Positions 8,341 through 16,193 of a stretch of 64,000 bases of DNA are shown piece after piece. Numbering within the stretch: the stretch's first letter is position 1; each line of letters begins with the position of its first letter. The notes beneath the pieces are model-generated. The model did not search any database. It saw nothing but the letters and a program-made list of their open reading frames with translations, and was not told the DNA's origin. A program made the translations under genes and the position numbers. Origin of the DNA: Arthrobacter sp. CDRTa11 (lineage in GTDB: Bacteria; Actinomycetota; Actinomycetes; Actinomycetales; Micrococcaceae); assembly GCF_026427775.1 (NCBI RefSeq), contig NZ_CP044532.1:3348001-3412000 (forward strand), given 5' to 3'.

Positions 8341-9168
8341 ATGAGCGGCAGGCATACAGGATCGATGCATTCCCACACAGTGGAAGGAACCGATCCGCAG
8401 CTCTATGTCGGGGTGCATGATCCGGAACAGGACGCCGGGCTCAGGCCTGTGCTGCTGCTGCATGGGTTCTCCTCGTCCAGCAAACTCAACTGGGAGGACA
8501 CTGGCTGGCTGGCGGCCCTCCTCGAAGCTGGCCGGCGCGTCATCACCGTGGACCTGCCGGGCCACGGCCGAAGCGGCGCGCCGGAGGACCGGGATTCCTA
8601 CTCCCCCAGCCGGATCCGGGCGGATCTTCTCCAGATAGCGTTCGACGCCGGCGTGCGGCCTTTGCAGGAGGGTGACCCTTCCAGCGGGCTGGACATTATT
8701 GGCTACTCCCTTGGTTCGCGGCTCGCCTGGGAGTTCGGGGCAACCCAGCCGGAGATTGTCCACCGGCTGGTTCTGGGCGGGCCGAACATCGCCGATCCCC
8801 TGGCCGCTTTCGACCTCGTGGCTGCGCAGCGTTACCTCGCGGATGGCACGCCCATCGAGGACGAGTCCACGGCGGGATTGTTAAAGATGGCCATGCTGCT
8901 GCCGAGCAACAATATCTTTGCGCTGCTTTCTCTGGTCGAGGCGATCAAGGCCGAGCCGTACGATCCTGCCGAGGCCGTGCCCCACATGCCCATGCTGCTG
9001 GTGGCCGGGGACCAGGATGAGCGCGCCAGCACCATGCCGCAGCTCGCTGAGCTGGGGATCAAGGCGGGGTCAATGGCTGAGCAGCTGGTGCTGCCGGGCC
9101 GGACGCACACCAACGCCATCACCAGCAGGGCCTTCAAGCAGGGTGCCATCGACTTCCTCGGTGTTTAA
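8341..9168 (+). CDS. Alpha/beta hydrolase
   Basis: Alpha/beta-hydrolase fold: oxyanion motif LLLHGFSSSS, VDLPGHGRSGAP, the nucleophile elbow GYSLGSRLAW (Ser), the acid in VAGDQDE and a histidine in PGRTHTNA near the C-terminus complete a Ser-Asp-His triad. Substrate unknown. The ATG at 8341 has GAGGA 8 nt upstream. The in-frame ATG at 8323, which overlaps the stop of the lipoyl fragment, is the alternative start and would add 6 residues. Hydrolases of this type often follow E2 genes of acetoin or branched-chain dehydrogenase operons, which fits the remnant upstream (inference). Confidence 0.85.
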   Translation: MSGRHTGSMHSHTVEGTDPQLYVGVHDPEQDAGLRPVLLLHGFSSSSKLNWEDTGWLAALLEAGRRVITVDLPGHGRSGAPEDRDSYSPSRIRADLLQIAFDAGVRPLQEGDPSSGLDIIGYSLGSRLAWEFGATQPEIVHRLVLGGPNIADPLAAFDLVAAQRYLADGTPIEDESTAGLLKMAMLLPSNNIFALLSLVEAIKAEPYDPAEAVPHMPMLLVAGDQDERASTMPQLAELGIKAGSMAEQLVLPGRTHTNAITSRAFKQGAIDFLGV

Positions 9169-9312
9169 CAGGTACGTCTGCCAGCCCGGCGCCCACCCGG
9201 AGCGTTCCTCGGCTCCTGGCGACCGGCCCGGCGGAGTAGTGCGTTCCCGGCGCCCGGCGCGCGGTCTTTCCTGGTTTCCGCCGCCCAACCGGCCTGCTTC
9301 CGTATTCCGGCG

Positions 9313-9343
9313 ACCGTCCGGACGGTAGGCTGGAAAGTAGTCT
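9313..9343 (+). promoter_or_regulatory. Candidate promoter with 14-bp palindromic operator
   Basis: ACCGTCCGGACGGT at 9313-9326 is a perfect 14-bp palindrome. TAGTCT at 9338-9343 can serve as a -10 element, and 17 bp upstream of it falls inside the palindrome, so a bound repressor would cover the -35. The downstream gene starts at 9377. The -10 is a weak call; the palindrome is certain. Confidence 0.4.
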
Positions 9344-9376
9344 GGACAAGGGGGCGGAAGAGCCGGAGAGGGACCA

Positions 9377-10024
9377 ATGACCATGCGTTTTGAAGACCGC
9401 ACAGATGCCGGCGAGCGCCTGGCCGCGGTACTGACGCAGTTCAGGGAACGCCCCGACGCAATCGTCCTGGGACTGGCGCGCGGAGGCATCCCTGTAGCGG
9501 CTGCGGCGGCCAAAGCCCTCTACCTGCCCCTGGGTGCCGTGCTGGTCCGCAAGCTCGGCATTCCGGGTCATGACGAGACAGCCTACGGAGCCCTTGCCTG
9601 GTCCCGGGGCCGCATTGTGCGGCTCGTCAACAAGCCTCTCGTGGACCGCATCCTGGAGCACGGCGTCCGGCAGGAGTGGCTTGATGAGGTGGAGGGGCGG
9701 CAGCGGGCCGAGTTGCTGCGCCGCGCCGAAACCTATCCGGGAACGGATCAGGACCTCACCGGCAAGACTGTCCTGCTGGTTGATGACGGCCTGGCCACCG
9801 GAGCCACTATGAGGGCCGCCGTCGAGGCCGTCCGCGCGGCCGGCGCCTCGCATGTTGTAGCCGCCGCGCCGGTGGGTTCGCTGGAGGCGGAGGCCTCCGT
9901 GTCGCGTGTGTGCAATGCTGTCCTGTGCCTGCACCTGCCGGGTAAGTTCCGCGCCGTGGGAAGCTTCTACCGGCATTTCGAGCAACTCACCGATGAGGAC
10001 GCAATCAGCCTGCTCGGCCAGTAA
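9377..10024 (+). CDS. Phosphoribosyltransferase-domain protein
   Basis: 215 residues of type I phosphoribosyltransferase fold. The PRPP-binding motif is VLLVDDGLATGATM (about residues 131-144), and an N-terminal LGLARGGIPVA loop and LVRKLGIPGHDE are typical of the ComF/erythromycin-esterase-associated phosphoribosyltransferase group. The substrate base is unknown; the family is often found beside stress or hydrolase genes. The start is backed by GGAGAGGGA 6-7 nt upstream. It stands alone between a hydrolase and a convergent transporter, with a possible operator-controlled promoter at 9313-9343. Confidence 0.88.
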   Translation: MTMRFEDRTDAGERLAAVLTQFRERPDAIVLGLARGGIPVAAAAAKALYLPLGAVLVRKLGIPGHDETAYGALAWSRGRIVRLVNKPLVDRILEHGVRQEWLDEVEGRQRAELLRRAETYPGTDQDLTGKTVLLVDDGLATGATMRAAVEAVRAAGASHVVAAAPVGSLEAEASVSRVCNAVLCLHLPGKFRAVGSFYRHFEQLTDEDAISLLGQ

Positions 10025-10124
10025 CCAGGTGCTTCTGGGCCGGCCTGGGCACCATCCCTGCGCGGCGCTGATAGCTACGCTGCCTGCTGCGGTCATTCAC
10101 GACCCAAACTGTGTGGGCACAACA

Positions 10125-10168
10125 CCAGGCGGCGGACATCGACCTTGTGGTCGATGTCCGCCGCCTGG
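10125..10168. terminator. Bidirectional hairpin between convergent genes
   Basis: A 20-bp perfect stem (CCAGGCGGCGGACATCGACC and its complement) encloses the 4-nt loop TTGT. It lies between the stops of the phosphoribosyltransferase and the MHS transporter. No long T run follows on either side, so it is an I-shaped (U-less) terminator candidate. Confidence 0.7.
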
Positions 10169-10183
10169 CCCAGCGATCTCTGT

Positions 10184-11515
10184 TTAGTGGTGGCTTACAC
10201 CCAGCGGCCGCCCCTTGGTTTCCTTGGCGAGCAAGACACCAACTGCCGAGATCACGCACAGGATCATGATGTAGATGCCAATGGACCCGGTCCACTTGGT
10301 TGCCTGCAGCAGTGCTTCGGCGATGGTTGCGGCGAAGGCGCCGCCCAGGATGGCGCCAAAGGCATAGCCGATGGAGATGCCCGAGTAACGGACGTTGGCC
10401 GGGAACATCTCGGCGTACATCGCGGACATCGGACCGTAGGACAGCCCCAGCCCGATGGTGAGGACAAAGAGGGCCAGGCCGTAGAACCAGATGTTTTTGG
10501 TGTCGATCAGGGCGAACATCGGGATCATCCAGGCAAAGATGATGGCGTAGCCGGTGAGGAAGGTCTTGACCCGACCGATGCGGTCCGAGAGCCAGCCGCC
10601 CGCCAGGGTGAAGATAAGCCAGCCGAAGGATGCCAGGGTGGTGGCCAGGAGCACCTGCGGCGTGGGCATCTGCAGGGTCCTGGTGGCATAGGCGATGAAG
10701 AAAGCGATCAGCAGGTACCCGGCCGCGTTGTTCGCAATGAAGATCATGGTCGAGTACAGGACCGGCTTCTTGTGGCTGCGGATCAGCTCGCCCAGCGGCG
10801 CCTTGCTTTCCTTCTTGCGTTCAGCCATTTCCTGGAAGACCGGGCTTTCAGCCACGGCCCGGCGGATGAGGTAACCGACGATGATCAGCACGATGGACAG
10901 CAGGAACGGCACGCGCCAGCCCCAGGCGGCGAAGTCCTCCCTGGACATGTTGCTGTTGAGGAAGAACAACAGGCCGGTGGCCAGGATCATGCCGATCGGC
11001 ACGCCGATTTGCGGGTAGGCCCCGAACAGGCCGCGCTTGTTCAGTGGTGCGTGTTCTACCGCCATCAGCGCGGCTCCGCCCCATTCACCTCCGGCCGAGA
11101 AGCCTTGGATAATCCGCAGGAGGATAAGGAGGATGGGAGCCCAGGCGCCGATCTGCGCGTAGGTGGGCAGCATGCCGATCAGGGCGGTGGCGGCACCCAT
11201 CATCACCAGGGTGAAGACGAGCATTGCCTTCCGTCCCAGCCGGTCGCCGAGGTGGCCGGCAACCACTGCGCCCAGCGGGCGGAACAGGAAGCTGATGCCG
11301 ATGAGGGCAAACGAAAGGATCCGCGAGAGGCCTGGGTTGGAATCGTTGAGCGGCGCCAGGAAAAGGGGTGACAGCAGCGTGGCTGTCAGCTGGGCAAAGA
11401 TGAAGAAGTCGTACCACTCGATGGTGGTGCCGACGAGGGTTCCGGCCAGGACTTTGCGTTCCTCCTGCCGGGTGCTGGGACCGGCAAGGGTGTCCACCTT
11501 GGATGGTGTGGTCAT
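10184..11515 (-). CDS. MFS transporter, metabolite:H+ symporter family
   Basis: 443 residues with 12 predicted membrane segments. The MHS-type N-terminus TIEWYDFFIFAQLTATLLSPLF and the loop 2-3 motif GHLGDRLGRKAML identify a ShiA/ProP-like proton symporter; a second copy, GGWLSDRIGRVK, opens the second half. Members take up dicarboxylates, aromatic acids, shikimate or osmolytes. It lies downstream of hpaC-hpaB on the same strand, so uptake of the aromatic substrate hydroxylated by HpaBC is a reasonable guess. The 199-bp gap (11516-11714) suggests it may also have its own promoter. Confidence 0.88.
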   Translation of the reverse strand: MTTPSKVDTLAGPSTRQEERKVLAGTLVGTTIEWYDFFIFAQLTATLLSPLFLAPLNDSNPGLSRILSFALIGISFLFRPLGAVVAGHLGDRLGRKAMLVFTLVMMGAATALIGMLPTYAQIGAWAPILLILLRIIQGFSAGGEWGGAALMAVEHAPLNKRGLFGAYPQIGVPIGMILATGLLFFLNSNMSREDFAAWGWRVPFLLSIVLIIVGYLIRRAVAESPVFQEMAERKKESKAPLGELIRSHKKPVLYSTMIFIANNAAGYLLIAFFIAYATRTLQMPTPQVLLATTLASFGWLIFTLAGGWLSDRIGRVKTFLTGYAIIFAWMIPMFALIDTKNIWFYGLALFVLTIGLGLSYGPMSAMYAEMFPANVRYSGISIGYAFGAILGGAFAATIAEALLQATKWTGSIGIYIMILCVISAVGVLLAKETKGRPLGVSHH

Positions 11516-11714
11516 TGAAACTCCATTGTTTATCGGCGGCAGTGCTGCCGGGACGCCTTCAGGATTACCGACAGAACGGTCAGTTAGTTAGTAGGGTACT
11601 ACGGAATTGTGAGGGAGAACACGCCTGCCGGGTTTTTTGTCCTGGCACGGCCTTCTCCGCGGAACGGTTTTTGTCCCAAGTGGGGTTTCCCGGCGGCCGC
11701 CGGTCCCACGCCCC
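11516..11714. other. Intergenic region between hpaB and MHS transporter
   Basis: 199 bp without a convincing gene. It holds short inverted repeats (CGGCAG-TG-CTGCCG near 11530-11550; CCGGCGGCCGCCGG at 11690-11703) and an AT-richer stretch at 11580-11610 that could hold the transporter promoter. No assignment is firm. Confidence 0.4.
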
Positions 11715-13169
11715 TCATCCAGTGCGGGCCAGGAACTCCCGGACCCTGGCGCGGGCAGGATCCCGGTCATAGGAGTTCACCAGTGCTCCGGCCATGCGGA
11801 CAGGGTCACCAAAGAAGAAGTACTCGTAGAGCCCCTGCCGGCCTGAGAACGACGAGATGCTGGCATCGAATGCCAGCTTGAACAACCGGATACGTTCCGG
11901 GCCGGTGAGTGTTTTGGCCTGCAGGTACATTTCGATGTCCGGGAGCGCTTGGCTGGCCACATCCGCTTCGCCGGGAAGGGCCATCAGCCCGGAGGCGCAG
12001 AACTTTCGGATGATCTGCGGGAACCGCTGGGCCACCTTGGGGTACCAGTTGCGGGCAGCATTGAGCGTGGACCACCGGGGCAGCATCACACCGTCGTCAT
12101 TCACCGCAGCTTCAGCTTCCGACGCCGTCATCAGCGCCTTGCCGATCTCAACGGTTTGGATCAGCTCGGCAAGGTCCTCCTGGATGTGTTGGAAACCGTC
12201 AATGCCGATTGAATCGGCAATTTCGGAGGCCAGGCCCAGATAGAACTCACTCTTGGCGATGGTCCTGGTAACCACCTGGTGCGTCATCAGGGCTCCCGCG
12301 CCGGTTTCGGAGTAGAACCCGTTACAGAGCTCAGGGTGGCCGAGCATAAAGATCCGCTCGTTGGGGATAAAGACGTTGTCAAAAACCACCACCGCGTCCA
12401 TTTCCTCGAACCGGCTGGCCAGCGGTTCGTCGTGCGCGCTTCCGCCGTGATAGAGCGACGCCCTGCACAGGTAGCGCACGCCGTCGGCATCGTTGGGAAC
12501 TGCAAAGGCATACGAGTAGGGGGCGTCCTCCGGTGTGGCCCGCAGGAGCGTGGACGGGAACACCAGCAGTTCGTCGGCGATCGGGCCTATGGTTGCCAGC
12601 ATCCTGGCGCCCTTGACCACAATCCCGTCGTCGCGTTCCTCCACCACCCGAGCGGAAAGCTGGCCGCCCATCTGCTCCGATCCGGAGACGGACCGGTTGG
12701 CCTGCGGCGGAATGAGGGTATGGGTGGCCAGCAAGTCACTTTCCCGGCACTGTTCGTAGTACGCCCGGATGTTTTCGCCAAACATCGGATCCGCCTGGGC
12801 GAACCATTTTTCAGCTCCGGCCAGTGCGGTGAGTGCGCTGTTCATATAGTCCCCGGTGCGGCCCAGGAAACCATTGGAATACTCCGCCCAGGTCCGGATG
12901 GCCGCCCTGCGGTGGGCCAGGTCCTCCCTGGTCCGCGGAATCAGGAAGGAGGCGCTGACCTTATCCCCCGTGCTGGGTGAGTCATAGGTCAGGGCCTCAG
13001 CGTAGTCAGGCTCGTGCTGCATATCGAAGAGCCGCGCATAGGTGTGCGCCACGTTGGCGAAGGCCGGGTGCTCAGCAATGTTCTCGGTAACCACCTCGCC
13101 ACCGATCACCACGTGGGGCTTCATGGAATTGAGCTTGTCCAGGTATTGCTGGCCGGTACGGATGCCCAT
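11715..13169 (-). CDS. hpaB: 4-hydroxyphenylacetate 3-monooxygenase, oxygenase subunit (HpaB family)
   Basis: 484 residues of the two-component, FADH2-dependent aromatic hydroxylase family (HpaB/TftD/HadA). Visible blocks are RTGQQYLDKLNS at the N-terminus, FLGRTGDYMNSALTAL, HTLIPPQANRS, IVVKGARMLATIGPIADE and FDNVFIPNERIFM. The family ortho-hydroxylates 4-hydroxyphenylacetate or (chloro/nitro)phenols using reduced flavin supplied by a partner. The reductase gene lies 53 bp upstream. No ring-cleavage genes are present in the window, so the pathway continues elsewhere and the exact phenolic substrate is uncertain. Confidence 0.92.
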   Translation of the reverse strand: MGIRTGQQYLDKLNSMKPHVVIGGEVVTENIAEHPAFANVAHTYARLFDMQHEPDYAEALTYDSPSTGDKVSASFLIPRTREDLAHRRAAIRTWAEYSNGFLGRTGDYMNSALTALAGAEKWFAQADPMFGENIRAYYEQCRESDLLATHTLIPPQANRSVSGSEQMGGQLSARVVEERDDGIVVKGARMLATIGPIADELLVFPSTLLRATPEDAPYSYAFAVPNDADGVRYLCRASLYHGGSAHDEPLASRFEEMDAVVVFDNVFIPNERIFMLGHPELCNGFYSETGAGALMTHQVVTRTIAKSEFYLGLASEIADSIGIDGFQHIQEDLAELIQTVEIGKALMTASEAEAAVNDDGVMLPRWSTLNAARNWYPKVAQRFPQIIRKFCASGLMALPGEADVASQALPDIEMYLQAKTLTGPERIRLFKLAFDASISSFSGRQGLYEYFFFGDPVRMAGALVNSYDRDPARARVREFLARTG

Positions 13170-13222
13170 CTTGTTTCTCCAGTCGTCTTTGAGCTGATGT
13201 GATGGCCTGATGGAAGTGGCAG

Positions 13223-13759
13223 TCAGAGGAGTTCCTCAATGCCAAGCTGGCTCTCAGGAAGGGTGGTAAACCTGCTGTTGGCGAAAGCCAGGGCATCACC
13301 CCTGCGGTAGTTGAAGTCGGTCACCTCCCCCACGTAGAGCGTGTGGTCCCCGCCGTCGTACGCGGCCCACGGTGTGCATTCGAAATAGGCCAGGACTCCG
13401 GCGAGCCGCGGGGCGGTGGCGCCTTCCACCCACACAGGCTTCGCACCAGGCCAGCCGGCAAAGTGCATGGCCAGCTGGCGTTGTTCGGCGCCCAGGATGT
13501 TAACGGAAAACGGCCGGCCGGCTAGTTCATCATGGGCTTTGGCGCTTCGCGCGATGCCCACCAGCACCAGGGGCGGTTCCAGGGACACCGACATGAAGGA
13601 ATTGACTGTGATGCCGTGGCGTTTGGTGGCACCATCGAAAGTCACAATGGCTACACCTGTGGCGAACCGGCCCAGGCTGCCCCGGAAGTGATGGAACCGC
13701 GGCGCTGAGGCACGGCCTGCGACCGGACGCTCAGGCTGGCTCCGCGGCTTGGACATCAT
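13223..13759 (-). CDS. hpaC: Flavin reductase component (HpaC-like)
   Basis: Flavin:NAD(P)H oxidoreductase of the FMN-binding split-barrel family: FATGVAIVTFDG, HGITVNSFMSVSLEPPLVLVGI and the CTPWAAYDGGDHTLYVGEV block with the conserved histidine. It supplies reduced flavin to HpaB. The frame is open to a GTG at 13783, but the ATG at 13759 has GAGGGA 7 nt upstream and gives 178 residues, the usual size with a short N-terminal tail. It is first in the hpaC-hpaB unit and divergent from an IclR regulator. Confidence 0.9.
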   Translation of the reverse strand: MMSKPRSQPERPVAGRASAPRFHHFRGSLGRFATGVAIVTFDGATKRHGITVNSFMSVSLEPPLVLVGIARSAKAHDELAGRPFSVNILGAEQRQLAMHFAGWPGAKPVWVEGATAPRLAGVLAYFECTPWAAYDGGDHTLYVGEVTDFNYRRGDALAFANSRFTTLPESQLGIEELL

Positions 13760-13810
13760 CGTTGATCCCTCAGGTGCGATCACATTGAGTTCTGGACTGC
13801 CATGGCGGGT

Positions 13811-13868
13811 AGTTCTGTTTACTTCTATAATCAGTTCTATATTCGAACTACCAGTTCCTATATAGGAC
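13811..13868. promoter_or_regulatory. hpaC/iclR divergent control region with AGTTC repeats
   Basis: Three AGTTC-type half-sites lie within 58 bp: one at 13811-13815, an inverted pair AGTTC(N7)GAACT at 13833-13849, and AGTTCC leading into the perfect palindrome TCCTATATAGGA at 13856-13867. The second and third sites share CAGTTC(C)TATAT. TATAAT at 13826-13831 may be a -10. The layout suits binding by the adjacent IclR-type regulator (inference). Confidence 0.55.
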
Positions 13869-13924
13869 GGTACTCGGATACATCAGGCAAAACAAGACCT
13901 GCCAGGTCCCCAGCCACAGCCGCC

Positions 13925-13930
13925 TAGGAT
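13925..13930 (+). promoter_or_regulatory. -10 element for leaderless iclR-type mRNA
   Basis: TAGGAT lies exactly 6 nt before the ATG at 13937, the spacing of leaderless actinobacterial transcripts. No Shine-Dalgarno sequence is present. Confidence 0.5.
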
Positions 13931-13936
13931 GGACTC

Positions 13937-14671
13937 ATGAACCCCACAGCCGCCGCCCCTGCCGGGACAGCGCCCGCGCAGGCCTCGCCCTCGCAGACCC
14001 TTTCCCGGGGTATTCGCGCCCTTGAAATCCTGGCTGCTGCCCAGAACCCCCTGACCATTGCGGAGCTGGCAGATGCCATGGGCGTGCACCGTTCGGTGGC
14101 GTACCGGATTCTGCGCACCCTCGAGGACCACTCACTGCTGGTGCGCGACGACGCCGGGCGGGTGCAGCCCGGCCCGGGGCTTGCCGTGTTGGCGCGGGGC
14201 GTTTCCCGGAACCTCCAGGCTGCGGCGTTGCCCGAACTCACCCATCTGGCCAACACCCTCGGCATGACTGCGTTCGTCACGGTTTGGGACCATCACGAAT
14301 GCATCACCCTGGTGACGGTTGAACCACGGCATTCAGGGGCAACTGTGGCCCAGCACCCAGGCACGCGGCACCCGATCAACGCCGGGGCCCCCGGCATCGC
14401 CATCCAATCTGCGCTGACCGAAACGGAATGGAATCAGCTTTCAGACGGCATTCCCTACAGGCCCGAGGCCGCGGAAGCCCGCCAGGCCGGGTATTCGACG
14501 AGCCACGATGAAGTCATCGCCGGCGTGTCATCGCTGGCAGCCCCTGTCCGGGTTCCGGGCGGCCGGCCGGCGGCGCTCGCCGTCGTCTACATCCGCTCCG
14601 CCCATGACCCCGCCACAGTAGGCAAGGCACTCGCCGAAAGCGCGGCCAGGATCGAACGCCAGCTGGCATAG
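13937..14671 (+). CDS. IclR-family transcriptional regulator
   Basis: 244 residues: an N-terminal winged helix-turn-helix (about 15-80, LSRGIRALEILAAAQNPLTIAELADAMGVHRSVAYRILRT; split here as LSRGIRALEIL and AELADAMGVHRSVAYRIL), then an IclR effector domain with GAPGIAIQSAL and SLAAPVRVPGGRPAAL. It starts 177 bp from the divergent hpaC and probably controls the hpaC-hpaB unit in response to an aromatic acid. Whether it activates or represses cannot be read. A leaderless -10 sits 6 nt before the ATG. Confidence 0.9.
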   Translation: MNPTAAAPAGTAPAQASPSQTLSRGIRALEILAAAQNPLTIAELADAMGVHRSVAYRILRTLEDHSLLVRDDAGRVQPGPGLAVLARGVSRNLQAAALPELTHLANTLGMTAFVTVWDHHECITLVTVEPRHSGATVAQHPGTRHPINAGAPGIAIQSALTETEWNQLSDGIPYRPEAAEARQAGYSTSHDEVIAGVSSLAAPVRVPGGRPAALAVVYIRSAHDPATVGKALAESAARIERQLA

Positions 14672-14688
14672 CCGCCGCCGGTCCCTTT

Positions 14689-16080
14689 TCACAGGCCTTC
14701 CAACCCTTCCGGAGCGTCCGGTACCGCGCAGGTAGCCGCTGCTCTGGCATCCCTGCGCCGGAGTACGACGGCGGTGGCCAGGCCGAGCAGCAACAGCGCC
14801 GTCGCGGCGCCCACCGTCACCAGAAAAGCCGCCGCGTAGCCGTGCGCCTGCGCCAGCTGGCCGGCCAGCGAGGATCCCAGGGCAGTACCGGCAACGATTC
14901 CGCTGGCAAGGGCCGTCATCACCGTTCCAAGGCGCCCGGCCGGGGCCACCAGTCCGCCGATGGAAAATACAGTGACCATCAGCGGCCCGACAGGAAGTCC
15001 CAGGATGAGCAGGACGGCCACCATGCCGCCTGCGGAGACCGGCACCAGCAGCAGGACGGACAGAGCAGTCATCAGCGCAGCAGACACTAGCCAGCGCAGG
15101 GAGACGGCAAACCCGCGCGGCCAGTAGGCGACCCACAATGCGGTTGCCGCTGAACTCAGCCCCATCACTGCATACAGCAGCCCGGCCGCCTCGGAACTGG
15201 CGAAGCTGGCCCCGAACGCGCTGAGTGCTGTCTGCGCGGATCCGAAGAAGGTCCCCATGCAGACCATGGCCAGGACGGGCAATATAACCACTGCCGGGAA
15301 TGTAGCGCCGGCAGCTGAAACTGCACTGCCACGTAGAACCGCGCTGTTCCCTGAAACTGCCCTGCTACGTGGAACCCGGCTGCTCCGTGGAACCGCTTTG
15401 TGCGTCCTGTGGACAGCGAAGGCAGGGACCAGGGTAATGGTCAGGGCTGCGGCGACAGCGAGCGGGAGCCACGGCGCCAGCAGGCTGGCAAGGATTCCCA
15501 CCAGTGCCGGCCCCAGGACGAAGGTGACTTCGTCTGCCGTGCTCTCGTAGGACAGGGCCGTATCCAGATCGGCGGTGTTCCCCGCGCGGGCGCTGCCCGA
15601 GGTGAGTGCCATCCACCGCACGCGGGCCAACGGACCCACCTGTGGACAGCTGGCACCTGCCAGGAAGGCCGCAGCAAACACTGCCGCGGGAAAAGCCCCG
15701 GCTGCACCCATGGCGGACGCCACGGCAATAAGGGCCGCGACGGCGAGCGCGTTGAGGACTGCGGCGGCAAGGAGGACGGGGCGCTGGCCCCTCCGGTCGG
15801 CGAGCGCCCCGAGCAACGGTGCACCCACCGCCGAGCCGATTCCGACAGCACCAGCAACAGTGCCGCCCATTGCGTAGGAGCCGGAGACAGAGGTGGTGAG
15901 GGTGAGGGCGCCCACGGTAAGCATGGCCAGTGGCAGCCGGGCAAACAGGCCCAGTGGAATGAAGCTGCGGCCAGCGAGCAGCGGCAGCCTCGCAAACCGA
16001 TTGCTTGGGGGGGCCGTGGGGACGTCAGTCTCCGCTGTGGCCGTGGAGGAGGTCTGGGAAGGGAGGGTCGAAGGGTTCAA
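14689..16080 (-). CDS. MFS transporter
   Basis: About 12 membrane segments; the MFS loop motif G-A-L-A-D-R-R-G-Q-R-P lies near residue 92. The central cytoplasmic loop contains a 12-residue repeat (PRSRAVSGNSAV / LRGSAVSAAG-like) encoded by a diverged 36-bp tandem duplication at 15315-15386. The substrate is unknown; it resembles drug-efflux MFS proteins. The listed start is a TTG at 16080 with no clear ribosome site, so the true start may lie up to about 30 codons downstream. It converges on the iclR-type gene with 17 bp between stops. Confidence 0.8.
   Translation of the reverse strand: MNPSTLPSQTSSTATAETDVPTAPPSNRFARLPLLAGRSFIPLGLFARLPLAMLTVGALTLTTSVSGSYAMGGTVAGAVGIGSAVGAPLLGALADRRGQRPVLLAAAVLNALAVAALIAVASAMGAAGAFPAAVFAAAFLAGASCPQVGPLARVRWMALTSGSARAGNTADLDTALSYESTADEVTFVLGPALVGILASLLAPWLPLAVAAALTITLVPAFAVHRTHKAVPRSSRVPRSRAVSGNSAVLRGSAVSAAGATFPAVVILPVLAMVCMGTFFGSAQTALSAFGASFASSEAAGLLYAVMGLSSAATALWVAYWPRGFAVSLRWLVSAALMTALSVLLLVPVSAGGMVAVLLILGLPVGPLMVTVFSIGGLVAPAGRLGTVMTALASGIVAGTALGSSLAGQLAQAHGYAAAFLVTVGAATALLLLGLATAVVLRRRDARAAATCAVPDAPEGLEGL
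15315..15386. repeat. Two-copy 36-bp in-frame tandem repeat in MFS gene
   Basis: Units 15315-15350 and 15351-15386 both begin CTGAAACTGC and match at about 29 of 36 positions. A third partial match, CCGTGGAACCGC, follows. The length is a multiple of three, so it lengthens the central loop by 12 residues per copy. Confidence 0.75.
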
Positions 16081-16193
16081 GATTCCGGGCTCAACTTATG
16101 TCGTGCGCATCGTCCCTCCTCCCGATGCGCGCAACCCGGTAACGGTTTTGATTATATCCTCCATGCCGCAGATCGCCTTGTCCGCAGCCAGGA

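Noticed and set aside
11690-11703. CCGGCGGCCGCCGG palindrome as hpaB terminator
   Set aside because: It has no loop and no T run, and self-complementary GC blocks are common in this composition.
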